DNA of 64,000 bases from Plantago ovata (taxonomy: Eukaryota > Streptophyta > Magnoliopsida > Lamiales > Plantaginaceae), in contig CM051456.1 of assembly GCA_028274465.1 (NCBI GenBank), forward strand, positions 46,312,870 through 46,376,869, in the 5' to 3' direction. Each line of letters starts with the position of its first letter. The stretch's first letter is position 1. The notes below the pieces were generated by a model. The model was not told where the DNA came from. It saw only the letters and a program-made list of their open reading frames with translations, and made no database searches. The position numbers and the translations under genes are program-made. Positions 42,379 to 54,249 of the stretch are shown here, in pieces.

Positions 42379-44245
42379 CTCATCAACAACAATGTCAAGC
42401 TAGTGACATTAACGAAGCGCTTCTTGGGAGGCAACCCAAGCCATCACCACCAATCAGGGACGTCTTCTTAACTCTTTTTTACTTTGTTTGATTTTTATAT
42501 AACTAATCTTAGTGTTTGCAGAAATCATATTTGGGGGAGTTATGTAATGTTGCTAATTGGTGGGCTTTATCTATATTAGTATAGTGTTATTTTTCTTGTT
42601 TTGCAGGTATAGGTTGGAGTGTTTAAGAAAAACATTAAGCTTTGTTTTGATGTTATTTGAAAGCTCTCCATGTTAGTTTTGTGTAAGTTTAGTTTCATTA
42701 TTAAAAAAAAAAACTACTTGAGTTGTCCGCATTGCTCTCGAATCGCCACCACACCAAGGCGCCTAGTGTAGCCGCATTGATGCGGCCAAAAGTCTCAAGA
42801 AGCCTAAGCTACTGGAGGTGTGGCCCGGATCTGTTTTATAAAAAAAAATGAAAAAAAAATGAAAAAATATAAAAAGAAAAACACCGTAAGCACCATTAGC
42901 ACTTCAACCATGAGCATTTTCATTAATATTTGCATTCAAATTAGTCTCTCAAAGAGACTAGCTAGTATTTGACTAATGTTGCTTTGAGATTTTGACGTTA
43001 AGTAGGAACAAGATGTTTGGAAGAGGATGGTTACTGCTAATTGTGCCTATGGTTTGCTTGGATATGGATACTTCAATGACCAGGCCAGTAAATTCTCATC
43101 TCTATTTTTTTCTTAATCTTTAATGTGCTAGGAACTAGCTCATTTTTATGTTTGGGGGAGGGGAAATAGAGATGATTTGTTTGTGTGTGATATTTTAGTT
43201 CTAGTTGTGTGTTGTTTGGTTATCGTGTCGCACGCATATCATGTTTTATTTAGTCGAAGTCTTTTTGCCAAGTTTTAGGAATTTTTATTAAGTTCATTCG
43301 ATATCAGTGAACGTTTTCCATGCAATATGTGATTGGTTGTAGTTTGAAATTCGCAAGGAAACAGACTATTGGTATGTTACATCCACTTGCATACCTTGTT
43401 AAATTTAGTATTCTAAGAACACAACATTGCACATAGGTGTGCTATTCCCTAATTGCGGTTCACGAAAGGCCTATGGATAACTGTTTTTAGCATGAATATG
43501 ATAAGGCGTCATGGCATTTACCTTATTTGCAAACTACACGATTTCTATAAAGGAGCATGTAAGGAATTGTCAATGTTATGTAATGTGATGTTATTGTTGC
43601 TGCTATTTTTGTTTAAAAAAAAATGAAAATTCTAAGCATACGGTTGTCAAATCATTATTGTGGATCGTTGTTATCTCCCTTGTTGGTCCGGTATAGGGCA
43701 TGACAACGTGGTTGTGATGAGGTCGTGCAGTACACACCATGCTGTGGTATGTCATTCAGGTTTTTAGGAACTTTGTGTCACCTCCACGGATTCGCAATCC
43801 TTACAGCAACCAAAACAGTGTATGCTAAAAAGCAACCAATAGGTTTAAAAAAAAGAAAAGAAAAGAAAAGAAAGAATAAAAGACCCACAAAAGCCTTATG
43901 GGGTCCAACAGCTTGTTATGTTTCTTTCCTTCGTTTGTCTTAGTCTTCTCTTGTGTGAGCATCCTTGATCTTTTGTTTATATTGTTTGCTCCTGACCACC
44001 CTCGTTTTACCATTCAGGAAGTGGTCTATGTTTGTTATTTGGTGAATAGAGTAAGTCCTTTGATTTGTGTGAGTTGTCCATAATAGTCGTCAATGACTTG
44101 GGTCCAGATTAGAGATGTCTCAAGGACTCCTTTATTTAACTTAGTGCATGTGTGTGGGGATGTATATGTATAAACAATAGAGGCGCGTTTCAACATATCA
44201 ACTGGTAATGTTTTGTATGGAACCTGTTCATAGTTGTTGGGTTAG
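42379..44245 (+). other. 3' non-coding region of H
   Basis: Starts with the AGGCAA-loop hairpin at 42423-42440 (CTTGGG/CCCAAG). Then come A-rich runs (42702-42712, 42841-42885), TTTGGGGGAGGGGAAA (43152-43167), and the TTGCGGTTCACG phrase (~43456). An A/G tract follows at 43847-43878, then a nested hairpin at 43994-44026 (GACCAC/GTGGTC). It is interrupted by E at 44246 after GTTAG. No gene seen. Confidence 0.65.
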
Positions 44246-45486
44246 TGATGAATGTGTATTTTACACTTTCATTTGAGTCTTTTTCACCTATTTTAGGTAT
44301 CCTCTATGTTAATTTAGCTATATTTTAGTGCATTTTATTAGAATAGTGTCACGTTTCCCTTTAGTTTTTATTTTCCAGGTTTTGGTTGAAAAACGAGGTT
44401 TTCCGGGCAAATATATTGAAGTAGACAAGGAATTGTTGTTCCAGAAGCCTAATTGGAGTATCTAAAAGATTCCGGATAGGATTTGAAGTCTAGGGACCGA
44501 ATCTGGAGGCTAGAAGGTCACTAGAAGGCAGAAACCGAGTCCGAAAAGGGGAAGAAATCCAAAAACGCGTCGAAAACGCGTTCTGGGCCGGAAAACACTC
44601 CCGTCATGGGGCGAATCGCCCCACACTAGGCGAATCGCCCAGTGTATGGGGCCCTTCGCCCCACACAATTCGAAAGCTTATATATAGTTGCTCAGTTTTC
44701 TCCGTTTTTCATACTTTTCCAGACCTTGTCTCTCACCTTTCTCTGTAGTTTTAGGTAGGAATTTCCCAGAGCCTGTTCTGGGGTTCTTAGCTTAGGAGAT
44801 ACTTTTTCTTAGCAGTTTGGAGCTTGTAAGATCGCGATTCTTCGGAGATTGACAACCTTCGGTAAATTGTATCTTACAGTTTTTTCTATTTATATTTATA
44901 TATCTTTCATCATGTTTTCATTCATTTGTGGTATGATTTCTGTTGATTGCTTGACAACTATGAGTAGCTAAACTTCTCATTGGTGATAGTATGTGATTTC
45001 TTAGCGAAGGGTTAATAATTATGCTAATGGCTATATCGTGCATTATACCTAGAGTTATTGCTTTATTTCTTTGATCTATCTAAATCTCTATCTTCGTATT
45101 GTTGAATAGTTAATGAACACAATTGGACAATTCATTGATCTTTTGATCTATCTAATCTATATCTTCGTAGTGTTGAATAATTACAACTGGACAACTCATT
45201 GATCAAAGATCTCTATGCAAAACCGGGGAATTTATGCATGATTATTAACCTGCTATGCTTTGAATGACCATACTATCACCAATCTCCATTATCTGTTAAG
45301 AAAAACCTTTGCTAAGTCGTCTGCTGTTTTATATTCTCAAGTTAAATTAGATAAAGCTAGTTATAGTCCTTAGAGATCGACACTCGAGGTTATTCTACTG
45401 CTACACTACGGTTTTCGTTGTAGTTGTGAATTGCCTTTGGCTAAATACAAATTTATTTGATTAATCGAGTCTGACAAACCGTTTCA
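44246..45486 (+). repeat. 5' LTR of element E
   Basis: The 1241-bp LTR from TGATGAATG to CCGTTTCA. It contains an internal inverted repeat, arms 44979-45024 and 45236-45283, separated by ~210 bp. A palindrome and TATA cluster lies at 44606-44686. Confidence 0.9.
44606..44686 (+). promoter_or_regulatory. LTR core promoter with GC palindromes (element E)
   Basis: TGGGGCGAATCGCCCCA (44607-44623) and ACTAGGCGAATCGCCCAGT (44626-44644, one mismatch) precede a GC-rich GGGGCCCTTCGCCCC stretch and TATATATA (44679-44686). The core GGCGAATCGCC is repeated, and flanks differ from those of C while staying symmetric. Confidence 0.7.
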
Positions 45487-45492
45487 TCAAAT

Positions 45493-45510
45493 TGGCGCCG
45501 TTGCCGGGGA
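45493..45510 (+). other. Primer binding site of element E (tRNA-Asp type)
   Basis: TGGCGCCGTTGCCGGGGA, six bases after the LTR, as in C. Leader 45511-45635 leads to the gag ATG. Confidence 0.9.
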
Positions 45511-45635
45511 CTATACTCCTTTTTTCTGTTTAATTTGCTTATATTTTCAGCATTCAATTCCTAGTTCTAGTATTTTTTAGTTTTCCTTTTTAATCTCTCT
45601 CTGATACTCCTTTCCTAGTTTGTTACAGATAGTGT

Positions 45636-46284
45636 ATGCCACATACACGATCTAGAGGAACACCGCTTGCTGATTCAATTGCTGAGATCGACAGAGTCTA
45701 CCACCAAAGAAGGCGACTACTTCAAGGGCGTGAACTAGAGGAAATAGAGGATACCGATTTCTCTGAATCTCTACACAGTCTTTTCAAGGAAATCGACGGA
45801 ATGGCAGAAGCTAGACCACTGAAAGCATGGGTTCAACCCTCCAAGGATCGTATGAGGGGACCGACGATTGTTCTTTCGTCTGCAACTCGAGATCTGGAAA
45901 TCAAGAACCACGCATTCCAACAACTTCCGAGGTTCTATGGCTTAGCAAGGGAAGATGTGATGGGGTACTTGCACGATATCGATGATTTCGTCAACCAACT
46001 CCCACGACCCGGAGCTGAAATAACAACAGATGAGTTGAGGATGAAGGTTTTTTCTATGGGACTTGGCGACAGAGCCAAGTCATGGTTGAGTTCTCTACCA
46101 GCAGGCTCGCTGGACGTGTCGCCAAGTCATGGTTGAGTTCTCTACCAGCAGGCTCGCTGGACACTTGGGAGAAGGTTTTTTCAGCTTTCATGGAAAAATA
46201 CTTCCCTCACACCTTGACTACCGCGCTTAAGGCGCAAATCACTAGATTCAAACAGGGCTATGATGAGACCATCTACACCGCGTT
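45636..46284 (+). pseudogene. gag: Ty3 Gag, 5' part (element E), with 47-bp tandem duplication
   Basis: ATG at 45636 opens MPHTRSRGTPLADSIAE, the intact N-terminus that C lacks. Core motifs include MRGPTIVLSSATRDLEIK, FYGLAREDVMGYLHDIDDF and LGDRAKSWL. The 42-base block at 46074-46115 is repeated at 46121-46162 (period 47), shifting the frame to a stop at 46136. The downstream frame (46082 onward) continues ITRFKQGYDETIYTAF until F interrupts at 46285. The remainder is at 56707. Confidence 0.85.
46280..46284. repeat. Target site duplication GCGTT, left copy (element F)
   Basis: GCGTT before the LTR start TGTAACGG; matching copy at 56702-56706. Confidence 0.9.
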
Positions 46285-48613
46285 TGTAACGGTACCGGTT
46301 TTGAAAACAAAATAATTTCTTGAAAAAGGAAAATCGAAAAATACTTTAATAGCAACGGTCGGCAATAAATGCCAAAATAATCTTTGACGCTAACAGAAAT
46401 AAACAATAACCAATGACAACTCAAGTTCGAATGAAACAACGAATGAAGACAGTAAAAGTTTATCTTCTTATTTTGAAAAGAAACCCGTGACACCCCAGAC
46501 CCTTCTCTCAGTCGCTGGCATCCTAGTCACGCACATCCTCGGCAGCATCTGGAAGGAAGGAATTTTGAAAAAACAAAAGAGTGTGAGATAAAGGATCTCA
46601 GTGAGGTTCTAAGTTAAAACAGAAAGTAAACAGTTTTGAAATCAAAATCCTTTTCAGAAAAACGAGCAAACAGAACAGAACACATATAACAGATTAACAG
46701 AACAGATACGTTGTAGACCGTTGGTGCAGCCCGCCTTATTGCTCCTACTCCCAGAATGCCCTTATAACTCCCTCCAGAGGGTGCACAACTCCGGACAGAA
46801 ACAGAAACCCCCGTGTACTTTGGGGAAACAGATCATACGACCCTAATAGACCTCAGCGACTTCTGCCTCGCGCCTAAAAGGGAATAGACTAGGCCACAAT
46901 CAAGCAAACCCGATAGTCCTCTACTACCCAAGCCTACCTAATCATAACCTAATCGACCGGTCACACAGAAACAGAACAGATACAGAACAACAGATACAAA
47001 TAATTAACACCGAGAGGTGTTCCTGCAGAAAGGTCAGTACAGAACAGAGTAGCAATAAACAGAAATATAAAAGTCATACTTAGGACTTATACTTTTACGC
47101 GGAAGCATACAGTAAACAGTATATAATAGGTACAAACAGTCACATAGCCTTCTAGTTTTCGCAAATAATAGGTTTAGGGGTGAACACTCACCTTAACTTG
47201 CGAGCAAAGACCTTCAATGAGAAACGAGCTTTTACGGGTTAACGAACAAAGGAGAACCTAACAAGAAAGTACTAAACACACTTTAGAAGTCGAACGGACG
47301 GAAGGAAAAATGTTGAAAATGGAATTGGTAAAGACGGGGTTCAAACTCGGGACCTCTAAGTTAGTCAAGCAAGGACCTAACCAACTAGGCTAGCAAGTCA
47401 AGTCAATACTAACTTACAAAAACAGAAACTAAGTTTGAAATATTTTCAGAAACTCTTTCGGTTTTCAGATTCTGGAAATTACCAAAATACCCTCAGTGGT
47501 AAATTGCAAAATAACCCTTTTCAAAACAGATAGTACAAACAAACCAGAAGCTCCAACACTTAACAGTCTTCTCAAAACAAAAAGGTTTACGATAAAAGCT
47601 TACTGTCAGTCAACTACGGTTAAAGGTAAAACTGCAAAAAGGTCCTTTAAGTTTTTAGGTTTCCCAAATCAGTCCACAAAGTTCCAAAACAGTAACAACA
47701 AGGTCCAAAAGTCCTTTCGAGGTCAAACAGGAAAACAAAGTCAACATACGAGGTCAAAAGTTCACAAGTCCAGCCAAACAGTAACTACACTAACAACCTA
47801 AGTCCCGGTTCTCGGTTCGAAATAATTAACAAGGTCAGATCGATCAAGGGCAAAACAGTCCAAGGGTAATAAAGTCCAAAACAGAATACGAGCCTCGAAT
47901 AGTAAATCAGTAAATCGAAAGCACCGAAAAGGAAAATGAGATTACCTTCGATTCGAACGGAAAAGAAATCAAGGCTGCAAATCAAAGATAAACGAAACTA
48001 AATTAAATCCAGATTCAACGAAGTCCGAAATCGAATCAGAAAGAACGGAACGAACGAAGCTTACCGATCGAAACAGTAAGAACCGGCGGCGGACGGAATC
48101 GATCGAACGGCGGCGGCGAATCGGTCAGGCGACGAGAGACAGACGGACAGACCGACGGCGACAGAAGCGGCGGCAGATCAGGCGCGGCGTATGGGCGACG
48201 CGGCGGCGAACGACGGACAAACAGAAGCGAGCGGCGGCGAGAATCGGCCGGGACAAGGCAATCGCGGTGGCGAACGGGAACAGAGCGGCGGCGCGAAACA
48301 GACGGAGCGGGACGGCGGCGTCGATCGATTGTTCGACAAGGAATAGAGCCGATCGACCGAACAGGTTAGAATTGGGCCGGTCAATGGGCCTTTGACTGGG
48401 CTCAAAAATTGGGCCAATAAGCAAAGCTAAACAGATCAGAAAGTCCAGCTCGATCCAAACGAAACGAAACGATCTAACTTACGCGAAATTAATTATCTAA
48501 TTATCGAATAAATAATTTACTCTGATAATTAATTAACTAAAATAAATAATTAAATAATAAAAAAATAATAATTAAATAAATAATTAAATAATTAAAAAAA
48601 ACGGGGTGTTACA
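46285..48613 (-). repeat. 3' LTR of element F
   Basis: 2329 bp, TGTAACGG to GGTGTTACA on the plus strand. Parts: a tRNA-like A/B-box stretch (~47335-47395), a CGG-rich block (48080-48310), and an AT-rich ATTA-type tract (48485-48600) beside the LTR end. Open frames in the CGG block are compositional artefacts. Confidence 0.92.
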
Positions 48614-48630
48614 CTCTTCCCCCCTTAAAA
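48614..48630 (-). other. Polypurine tract of element F
   Basis: The minus strand reads TTTTAAGGGGGGAAGAG directly before TGTAACACC. The original pol stop codon TAA (48627-48625) lies inside this tract. Confidence 0.88.
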
Positions 48631-48696
48631 GAATTTGGTCCCCAAATTCGCACCTGAAAAGTTGAAGAGCTCGGGATACTGCCGGCGCATGTCATC

Positions 48697-51600
48697 CTAG
48701 CTTTCCCAGGTTGCCTCCTCATACTGATGATTTCTCCACAGAACCTTTACTTGCTTGATTTGCCTATTACGGAGCTGTTGTACCTTCTGGTCAAGAATAC
48801 GAACCGGTTGCTCCACATAAGACAAATCCTCCTCAATGGTCACTTCCTCGGGTTGAATCACGTGTGATGGATCCGGATAATACTTCTTCAGTTGAGATAC
48901 ATGGAACACATTATGAATTCCAGTAATAGTAGTGGGCAGTTGCAACCGATAAGCTACAATGCCAACTCTCTCAATGATCTCGTATGGACCCACATATCGG
49001 GGGTTCAGTTTAGCTCGACGACCCATACGAACAATTCCCTTTCTCGGGGATAGCTTGAGAAAGACAAAGTCACCAACTTCAAACTCCAGATCTCGCCTAC
49101 GATTATCGGCGTAACTTTTCTGTCGACTTTGAGCGGTTCTCAATCGATCTCGGATAAGTCTAACCTTTTCCAAGGTTTCTTGTATCATCTCATTGAGAGT
49201 TCTCTCTCCAGATACTGGTGTAGAAACTCGGTCCTCCAAATCCCAATACAGTGGTGATCTACACTTCCGACCATACAGAGCCTCAAACGGTGCCATACTA
49301 ATCGATGCTTGATAACTGTTGTTATAAGCATACTCCACCAATGGCAAATGTTGTGCCCAGCTTCCTTGGTGATCTAGTACACACAATCTCAGAAGATCTT
49401 CTAAAGTTTGAATGGTCCTTTCGGATTGACCATCTGTCTGCGGATGTGTTGCGGTACTAAAATTCAACTTAGTACCTAAGCCTTCATGTACTTGCTTCCA
49501 AAATCTCGAGACAAACTTCGGATCTCTATCAGAGACAATTCTCACTGGAGTGCCATGAAGCCTAATTATCTCATCGCGATAGACTTCGGCTAACTTCTCG
49601 AATGTGTAGGTGGTTTTAACAGGTAGAAAATGTGCCGATTTTGTCAACCTATCGACAATAACCCAGACACTATCAAAACCACCCCTAGCTACCGGTAGGC
49701 CAGTCACAAAATCCATAGTGATCATCTCCCACTTCCACTGTGGAATCTCAAGCGGTTGTAGTAAACCTCCCGGTTTCTGGTGCTCGGCCTTCACTTGCTG
49801 GCAGACCAAACAACTTTGCACAAACTGTGCAACATCTCGTTTCATATGGGTCCACCAGTAAACCTTCTTCAAATCCTCGTACATCTTGTTTCCTCCAGGA
49901 TGCATCGAATACTTAGACTTATGAGATTCCTCCAAAATTAGTCGTCTAAGCTCTTCATCAGAAGGCACACACAATCTACCTTGAAACCTTAGGGCTCCAT
50001 CCTCATCAATAGAGAATTTCGCATTTCGAGGCTCAGTAATATGTGCCTTGATAACTTGAAGCTCTTCATCATGCTCTTGAGCCTCAAGAATCTTTCCTGC
50101 CAACTCATACCTCAAAGTGATATTGGCGAACATACACGACAATTTGGATACTTCGAGATTTGACACGTGTACCCTACGACTTAAAGCATCAGCGACCACA
50201 TTGGCCTTACCAGGATGGTATCGAATGGTACAAGTGTAATCGCCCAGAAATTCCATCCATCGTCGTTGTCTCATGTTCAACTCCTTTTGAGTAAACACAT
50301 ACTTCAAGCTCTTATGATCCGTGAGGATAGTGAACTCAGGGCCATAAAGATAGTGTCTCCACTTTCCCAACGCAAAGACTATAGCAGCTAGCTCAAGGTC
50401 ATGGGTTGGGTAATTTCTTTCATATGGCTTCAGTTTTCTCGAAGCATATGCGATCACGTTTTCTCGTTGCATCAGTACACAACCCAAACCTTCCTTTGAA
50501 GCATCCGTGTAGACTATAAAGTCGTTGGTTCCCTCGGGAAGACCTAGTATAGGGGCGGTGGTTAGCCTCTTCTTCAGCTCCTCGAAGCTTTCCTCACACT
50601 TGTCACTCCATACGAACTTGGGATTTTTCCCTGTTAAAGAGGACAAGGGTCCAGCTATCTTCGAATAATCCTTCACAAAACGGCGATAGTAACCAGCCAG
50701 ACCAAGAAAACTCCTCACCTCAGTGACGGATTCAGGTCTCTTCCAATTGACTATCGACTCAATCTTCGATGGGTCAACCTCCAAACCTTCTCCAGAGATA
50801 ATGTGCCCTAAAAAGGCTACTTTATCTAGCCAAAATTCACACTTGCTGAATTTGGCATACAATTTGTTGTTCTGAAGAGTTTCCAAGACAATCCGAAGAT
50901 GTTTCTCATGATCCTCTTCGGATTTCGAGTAAACGAGAATGTCATCGATGAAAACAACAACAAACTGATCCAGATACGGTTGAAAAACTCGGTGCATTAA
51001 ATCCATGAACACAGCCGGGGCATTCATAAGGCCAAACGGCATCACTACGAACTCGTAATGACCATACCTCGAGTTTAGGGCAGTCTTAGGTATGTCTTCT
51101 TCCCTTACCCTAACTTGATAATAGCCTTGTCGCAGATCAAGCTTTGAGTAAACCTTCGAACCTTCCAACTGATCGAAAAGTTCCTCAATACGGGGCAGGG
51201 GGTACTTGTTCTTGACAGTGACTTGATTCAGGCCTCGATAGTCGATGCACATCCTCATAGTACCATCCTTCTTCTTTACGAACAAAACCGGTGATCCCCA
51301 AGGTGACGAACTAGGTCTCACAAAACCGTTATCCACCAGATCTTGCAGTTGAGTCTTTAGCTCCTTAAGCTCAGCAGGTGCCATCCTATACGGTGACTTC
51401 GAAATTGGTGCAGTGCCAGGTACCAGATCAATGCTAAACTCCACTTCTCGTTCAGGGGGTACGGAATCCAGCTTCTCAAGGAAAACACCCTTGAACTCCT
51501 TAACCACCCTGACTTCCTCGATTTTTGGCTGATCTTTGGGTTTATTGATCAGATACGCCAAAAAGCAGGTAGCACCCTTCACGTACAGCCTCCTAGCTTC

Positions 51601-53094
51601 CATGGCAGACAGTAGAAACTTCTCATCCTTTCTCTTATCTCCTTTCCATACGACTTTCTCCTCTCCAGGTTTTCCCAGGGATATAGCCTTGGTTCGACAA
51701 TCCAGTTGCGCGTAGTGCTCGGACAGCCAATCCATACCCAGAATAACATCGTAGGTTGATAGAGGTAGAAATATAAGGTCAGCAGGGAAAGTTCTTCCTA
51801 GGATGGAAATCTCACATCGCTCGACGAACTTCTTAGTGATTAGACTAGCTCCCAAAGGCGTACATACTTCTAAAGCGTAGGGTAATACTTTGTATGGTAA
51901 AACGAGTGATTCAGCAAATACTTCAGCAATAAATGAATGCGTAGCACCAGGATCAAATAAAGCTTTAGAAGAAGTTTGAGCGATCAGTAGCGTACCTTCA
52001 ACCACATTTGCGGTGTCAGGAACTTCATGACCGCCTATGCTGAAAACTCGGGGCTTCGCCATAGTACCCTTTCCATCATTTCTCGGAGCATAGTCTCCTG
52101 GCCTTCCTCCCTTGACAATGGCATGACGGTTCGGACAGTGGCTAATCTTGTGATCCTTACTCCCACAAGCCAAGCATAAGCCCTGTCTTTTCCAGCAGTT
52201 GTGCTCATCGTGGTTGACTCTTCCACAGTAGTTGCAGTTCGTCCTTGCCTGGGATGACTGCCCAGACCCTCCAGTAGTGTTGCGAGAACGGTTGTCATGC
52301 TGAGTACGGGAATACTTCGCCGGCGGTGCCTGATATCCCGATTGATATCCTCCTCGATTTTCCCTCTTATAACCGGATTGGCTTCCTCCTCCATGGCTCC
52401 CAGAAGAACTAGAGTAGTTCCTCTTGCTCGAGTATGGCTTATCAGCCATCTTAATCTCCTTGAGACCACTCTCTACCTCGGAGGCGAGTTCGACAGCCTT
52501 GAGATAGGTAGGCATATTGGTCCCAAATAGACTGTACCGGATCTCAGAGTTGAGTCCCTTCACAAAGTGACGAACCTTCTCTCGTTCATCATCCTGGAAA
52601 TGCGGCACGTACTTCAGTAACCGGGTAAACTCCGAGTCATAGTCGGCAACATCCATGTTCCCTTGCACCAAAGCTTGAAATTCATCTCTCCGGTTCTCGC
52701 GAACCAGGCGAGGCACGTACTTGTCCATGAAGTCCTTGGTGAAATTCTCCCAGGTACGAGCAACTCCCTCTTGCCTCCATCTTGCATTCACAGTTCTCCA
52801 CCAGTTCCTGGCGGCTCCCACGAACTGGAAAGCAGCAAGCTCGATCTTCCTCTCGTCCGGATAGTGCAGGATCGAGAATAAGTTCTCCATACCTTCGATC
52901 CAGAGCTCAGCCTTACGGGCATCTGGTGTTCCCTCGAACCTCTCAGGATGGAATCGAGTGAATCGTTCCGCAGCTTGATCGATGGTCTGGATCGGTGGTG
53001 GTGGCGGAGGAGCTGGCTGAACAGGTGGTGTTGGTGCTCCAGCTCGGCGAATGGTTTCGCTGAAATTCCCCAAAGCAGCGATGATACGGTCCAC
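48697..53094 (-). CDS. gag-pol: Ty3 Gag-Pol polyprotein with chromodomain-like tail (element F)
   Basis: 1465 open codons. Gag core at ~45-215 ([18 protein letters not shown]), two zinc knuckles at ~287-320 ([14 protein letters not shown] and [14 protein letters not shown]). Protease DPGATHSF at ~381. RT at ~565-790 with [10 protein letters not shown] at ~714. RNase H from ~858 ([21 protein letters not shown]). Integrase zinc finger (CLVCQQVK ~1095), then D ~1128, D ~1189, E ~1226 (MDF, SDRD, QSER). Chromodomain-like end ([14 protein letters not shown]). The first listed codon is GTG. The family start is ATG 53169, but codon 18 is TAG (53118-53116), and TAG 48699-48697 cuts the last ~24 codons. 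All catalytic motifs look intact. Confidence 0.9.
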   Translation of the reverse strand: MDRIIAALGNFSETIRRAGAPTPPVQPAPPPPPPIQTIDQAAERFTRFHPERFEGTPDARKAELWIEGMENLFSILHYPDERKIELAAFQFVGAARNWWRTVNARWRQEGVARTWENFTKDFMDKYVPRLVRENRRDEFQALVQGNMDVADYDSEFTRLLKYVPHFQDDEREKVRHFVKGLNSEIRYSLFGTNMPTYLKAVELASEVESGLKEIKMADKPYSSKRNYSSSSGSHGGGSQSGYKRENRGGYQSGYQAPPAKYSRTQHDNRSRNTTGGSGQSSQARTNCNYCGRVNHDEHNCWKRQGLCLACGSKDHKISHCPNRHAIVKGGRPGDYAPRNDGKGTMAKPRVFSIGGHEVPDTANVVEGTLLIAQTSSKALFDPGATHSFIAEVFAESLVLPYKVLPYALEVCTPLGASLITKKFVERCEISILGRTFPADLIFLPLSTYDVILGMDWLSEHYAQLDCRTKAISLGKPGEEKVVWKGDKRKDEKFLLSAMEARRLYVKGATCFLAYLINKPKDQPKIEEVRVVKEFKGVFLEKLDSVPPEREVEFSIDLVPGTAPISKSPYRMAPAELKELKTQLQDLVDNGFVRPSSSPWGSPVLFVKKKDGTMRMCIDYRGLNQVTVKNKYPLPRIEELFDQLEGSKVYSKLDLRQGYYQVRVREEDIPKTALNSRYGHYEFVVMPFGLMNAPAVFMDLMHRVFQPYLDQFVVVFIDDILVYSKSEEDHEKHLRIVLETLQNNKLYAKFSKCEFWLDKVAFLGHIISGEGLEVDPSKIESIVNWKRPESVTEVRSFLGLAGYYRRFVKDYSKIAGPLSSLTGKNPKFVWSDKCEESFEELKKRLTTAPILGLPEGTNDFIVYTDASKEGLGCVLMQRENVIAYASRKLKPYERNYPTHDLELAAIVFALGKWRHYLYGPEFTILTDHKSLKYVFTQKELNMRQRRWMEFLGDYTCTIRYHPGKANVVADALSRRVHVSNLEVSKLSCMFANITLRYELAGKILEAQEHDEELQVIKAHITEPRNAKFSIDEDGALRFQGRLCVPSDEELRRLILEESHKSKYSMHPGGNKMYEDLKKVYWWTHMKRDVAQFVQSCLVCQQVKAEHQKPGGLLQPLEIPQWKWEMITMDFVTGLPVARGGFDSVWVIVDRLTKSAHFLPVKTTYTFEKLAEVYRDEIIRLHGTPVRIVSDRDPKFVSRFWKQVHEGLGTKLNFSTATHPQTDGQSERTIQTLEDLLRLCVLDHQGSWAQHLPLVEYAYNNSYQASISMAPFEALYGRKCRSPLYWDLEDRVSTPVSGERTLNEMIQETLEKVRLIRDRLRTAQSRQKSYADNRRRDLEFEVGDFVFLKLSPRKGIVRMGRRAKLNPRYVGPYEIIERVGIVAYRLQLPTTITGIHNVFHVSQLKKYYPDPSHVIQPEEVTIEEDLSYVEQPVRILDQKVQQLRNRQIKQVKVLWRNHQYEEATWES

Positions 53095-53433
53095 TTGGTC
53101 TCCATTTTCAGCATGCTAATCGTCTCCACTTCCATTGCTGCTGGCACCACGAGTTTTTCTACGACTCATTCTAACAAAGGGCACTACTTAGCAGTTGCTT
53201 TAACAACCCCGAATCGCTAACTTAGAAAAGAGCAGAAAACAAAGAACTAAGGCCAGTACTTAATCTTCTATAACAGGTATAAACTGAGCAGTGAAGAAGA
53301 AAACATGCCTTGAACTTGAAAATAAAACGCAAAAATAAGAAAATAACGAAGTCTCAAAACAGCCAAGCATGCAATAAAACAAAAGAAAAACGATCTCTAC
53401 TCGTCTTAGCGAGGAAAACAGAAAACCACAGAG

Positions 53434-53982
53434 TCAAGTAAACGGAAAAGCATAAACAGTCTCAGTCGGCTGAACTAAAAGAAACTCGCTTGGCAAAAAC
53501 AAAGAAGTTCGGTACGAGCTCGAAAAGGCATCTATCTTAATACGCGTCCTTGTTATCATCCTCGGAACGTTGTTCGGGCACGTGAGCATCTCCTCCTTCT
53601 TCCTCAGAGAGTCCTCCTCGGGATCTTCTTCGGATTCTTCTTCGTCTTCACTCTTTCCTCTACGGGATGGTCCGCAACCCTCGGGGAACGTCCTCCGAGC
53701 CTTCCTCCTGCGAATCCTAATGCCAACGTTGGACACTGTTAACGAAACAAAACCAGAGTGCTCCTTTGCGGCGCGTAAAGCCGTCTTAAGAAATCCGATC
53801 TCCGCTTCCTTCGTGGCTATCTCATCTCGAAGCTTAAAGTTCTCCAGCCAGTAGTGATCACGTTCACGTACGACCCTATCCATCACGAATACAGGGTAAA
53901 CGCCAACAACAGGAATGGAGGTATACGGGTTAAACTCTCCTTCGATTAGGCGATAACGAATAACCTTCTTCTCAGAACTCAT
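53434..53982 (-). CDS. Small ORF upstream of gag in element F
   Basis: Starts ATG 53982-53980 (MSSEKKVIRYRLIEGEFN), about 180 codons. It has a folded-looking start (PYTSIPVVGVYPVFVMDRVV), a short helical coiled-coil-like stretch (RERDHYWLENFKLRDE, EAEIGFLKTALRAAKE), then basic (RRRKARRTFP) and acidic (EDEEESEEDPEED) blocks. It lies between the primer site and gag, where most Ty3 elements have untranslated leader. A splice-acceptor-like TGCTTACAG ends a few bases upstream of the ATG, so it might be reached by splicing. The leader stretches 53170-53433 and 53983-54235 hold nothing else. Family not recognised. Confidence 0.5.
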   Translation of the reverse strand: MSSEKKVIRYRLIEGEFNPYTSIPVVGVYPVFVMDRVVRERDHYWLENFKLRDEIATKEAEIGFLKTALRAAKEHSGFVSLTVSNVGIRIRRRKARRTFPEGCGPSRRGKSEDEEESEEDPEEDSLRKKEEMLTCPNNVPRMITRTRIKIDAFSSSYRTSLFLPSEFLLVQPTETVYAFPFT

Positions 53983-54235
53983 ACCTATCTGTAAGCACAC
54001 GCGTAATTAATAACTACGTCAGAATCAAAACAACCACGGAAGGTCAACAGTTTCAGAACGAATCAGAGGTCGTCAGAAACAGAACAGAGAAGGTGAAGAA
54101 ACGGTTCAAGGTTAGTACGTAAGACTCGAATCAGAAAAGCAACAGAAAACACAAGACCTAACCAGCGACTCGGACCCTCACACACACCCCAAAGGTCAAA
54201 AGATACTATCCTAGCAAGCTCGAGTTTGAACTCAA

Positions 54236-54247
54236 GCTCTGATACCA
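54236..54247 (-). other. Primer binding site of element F (initiator Met tRNA)
   Basis: The minus strand reads TGGTATCAGAGC two bases after the 5' LTR end. Confidence 0.92.
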
Positions 54248-54249
54248 AC

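Larger units (their letters stand above)
41689..44245 (+). mobile_element. Athila-like Ty3 fragment H
   Basis: Starts mid-gene at the edge of the C LTR and ends where the LTR of E begins. It contains the protease region and a 3' non-coding region collinear with that of D. No RT or integrase is present. Its left half is absent from the window. Confidence 0.7.

Noticed and set aside
48080..48424. Arg/Ala-rich open frames in the F LTR (also 56001-56372 and 63586-63997)
   Set aside because: These arise from CGG-rich LTR sequence with few stops in any frame; no start context, no domain, and opposite frames are equally open.
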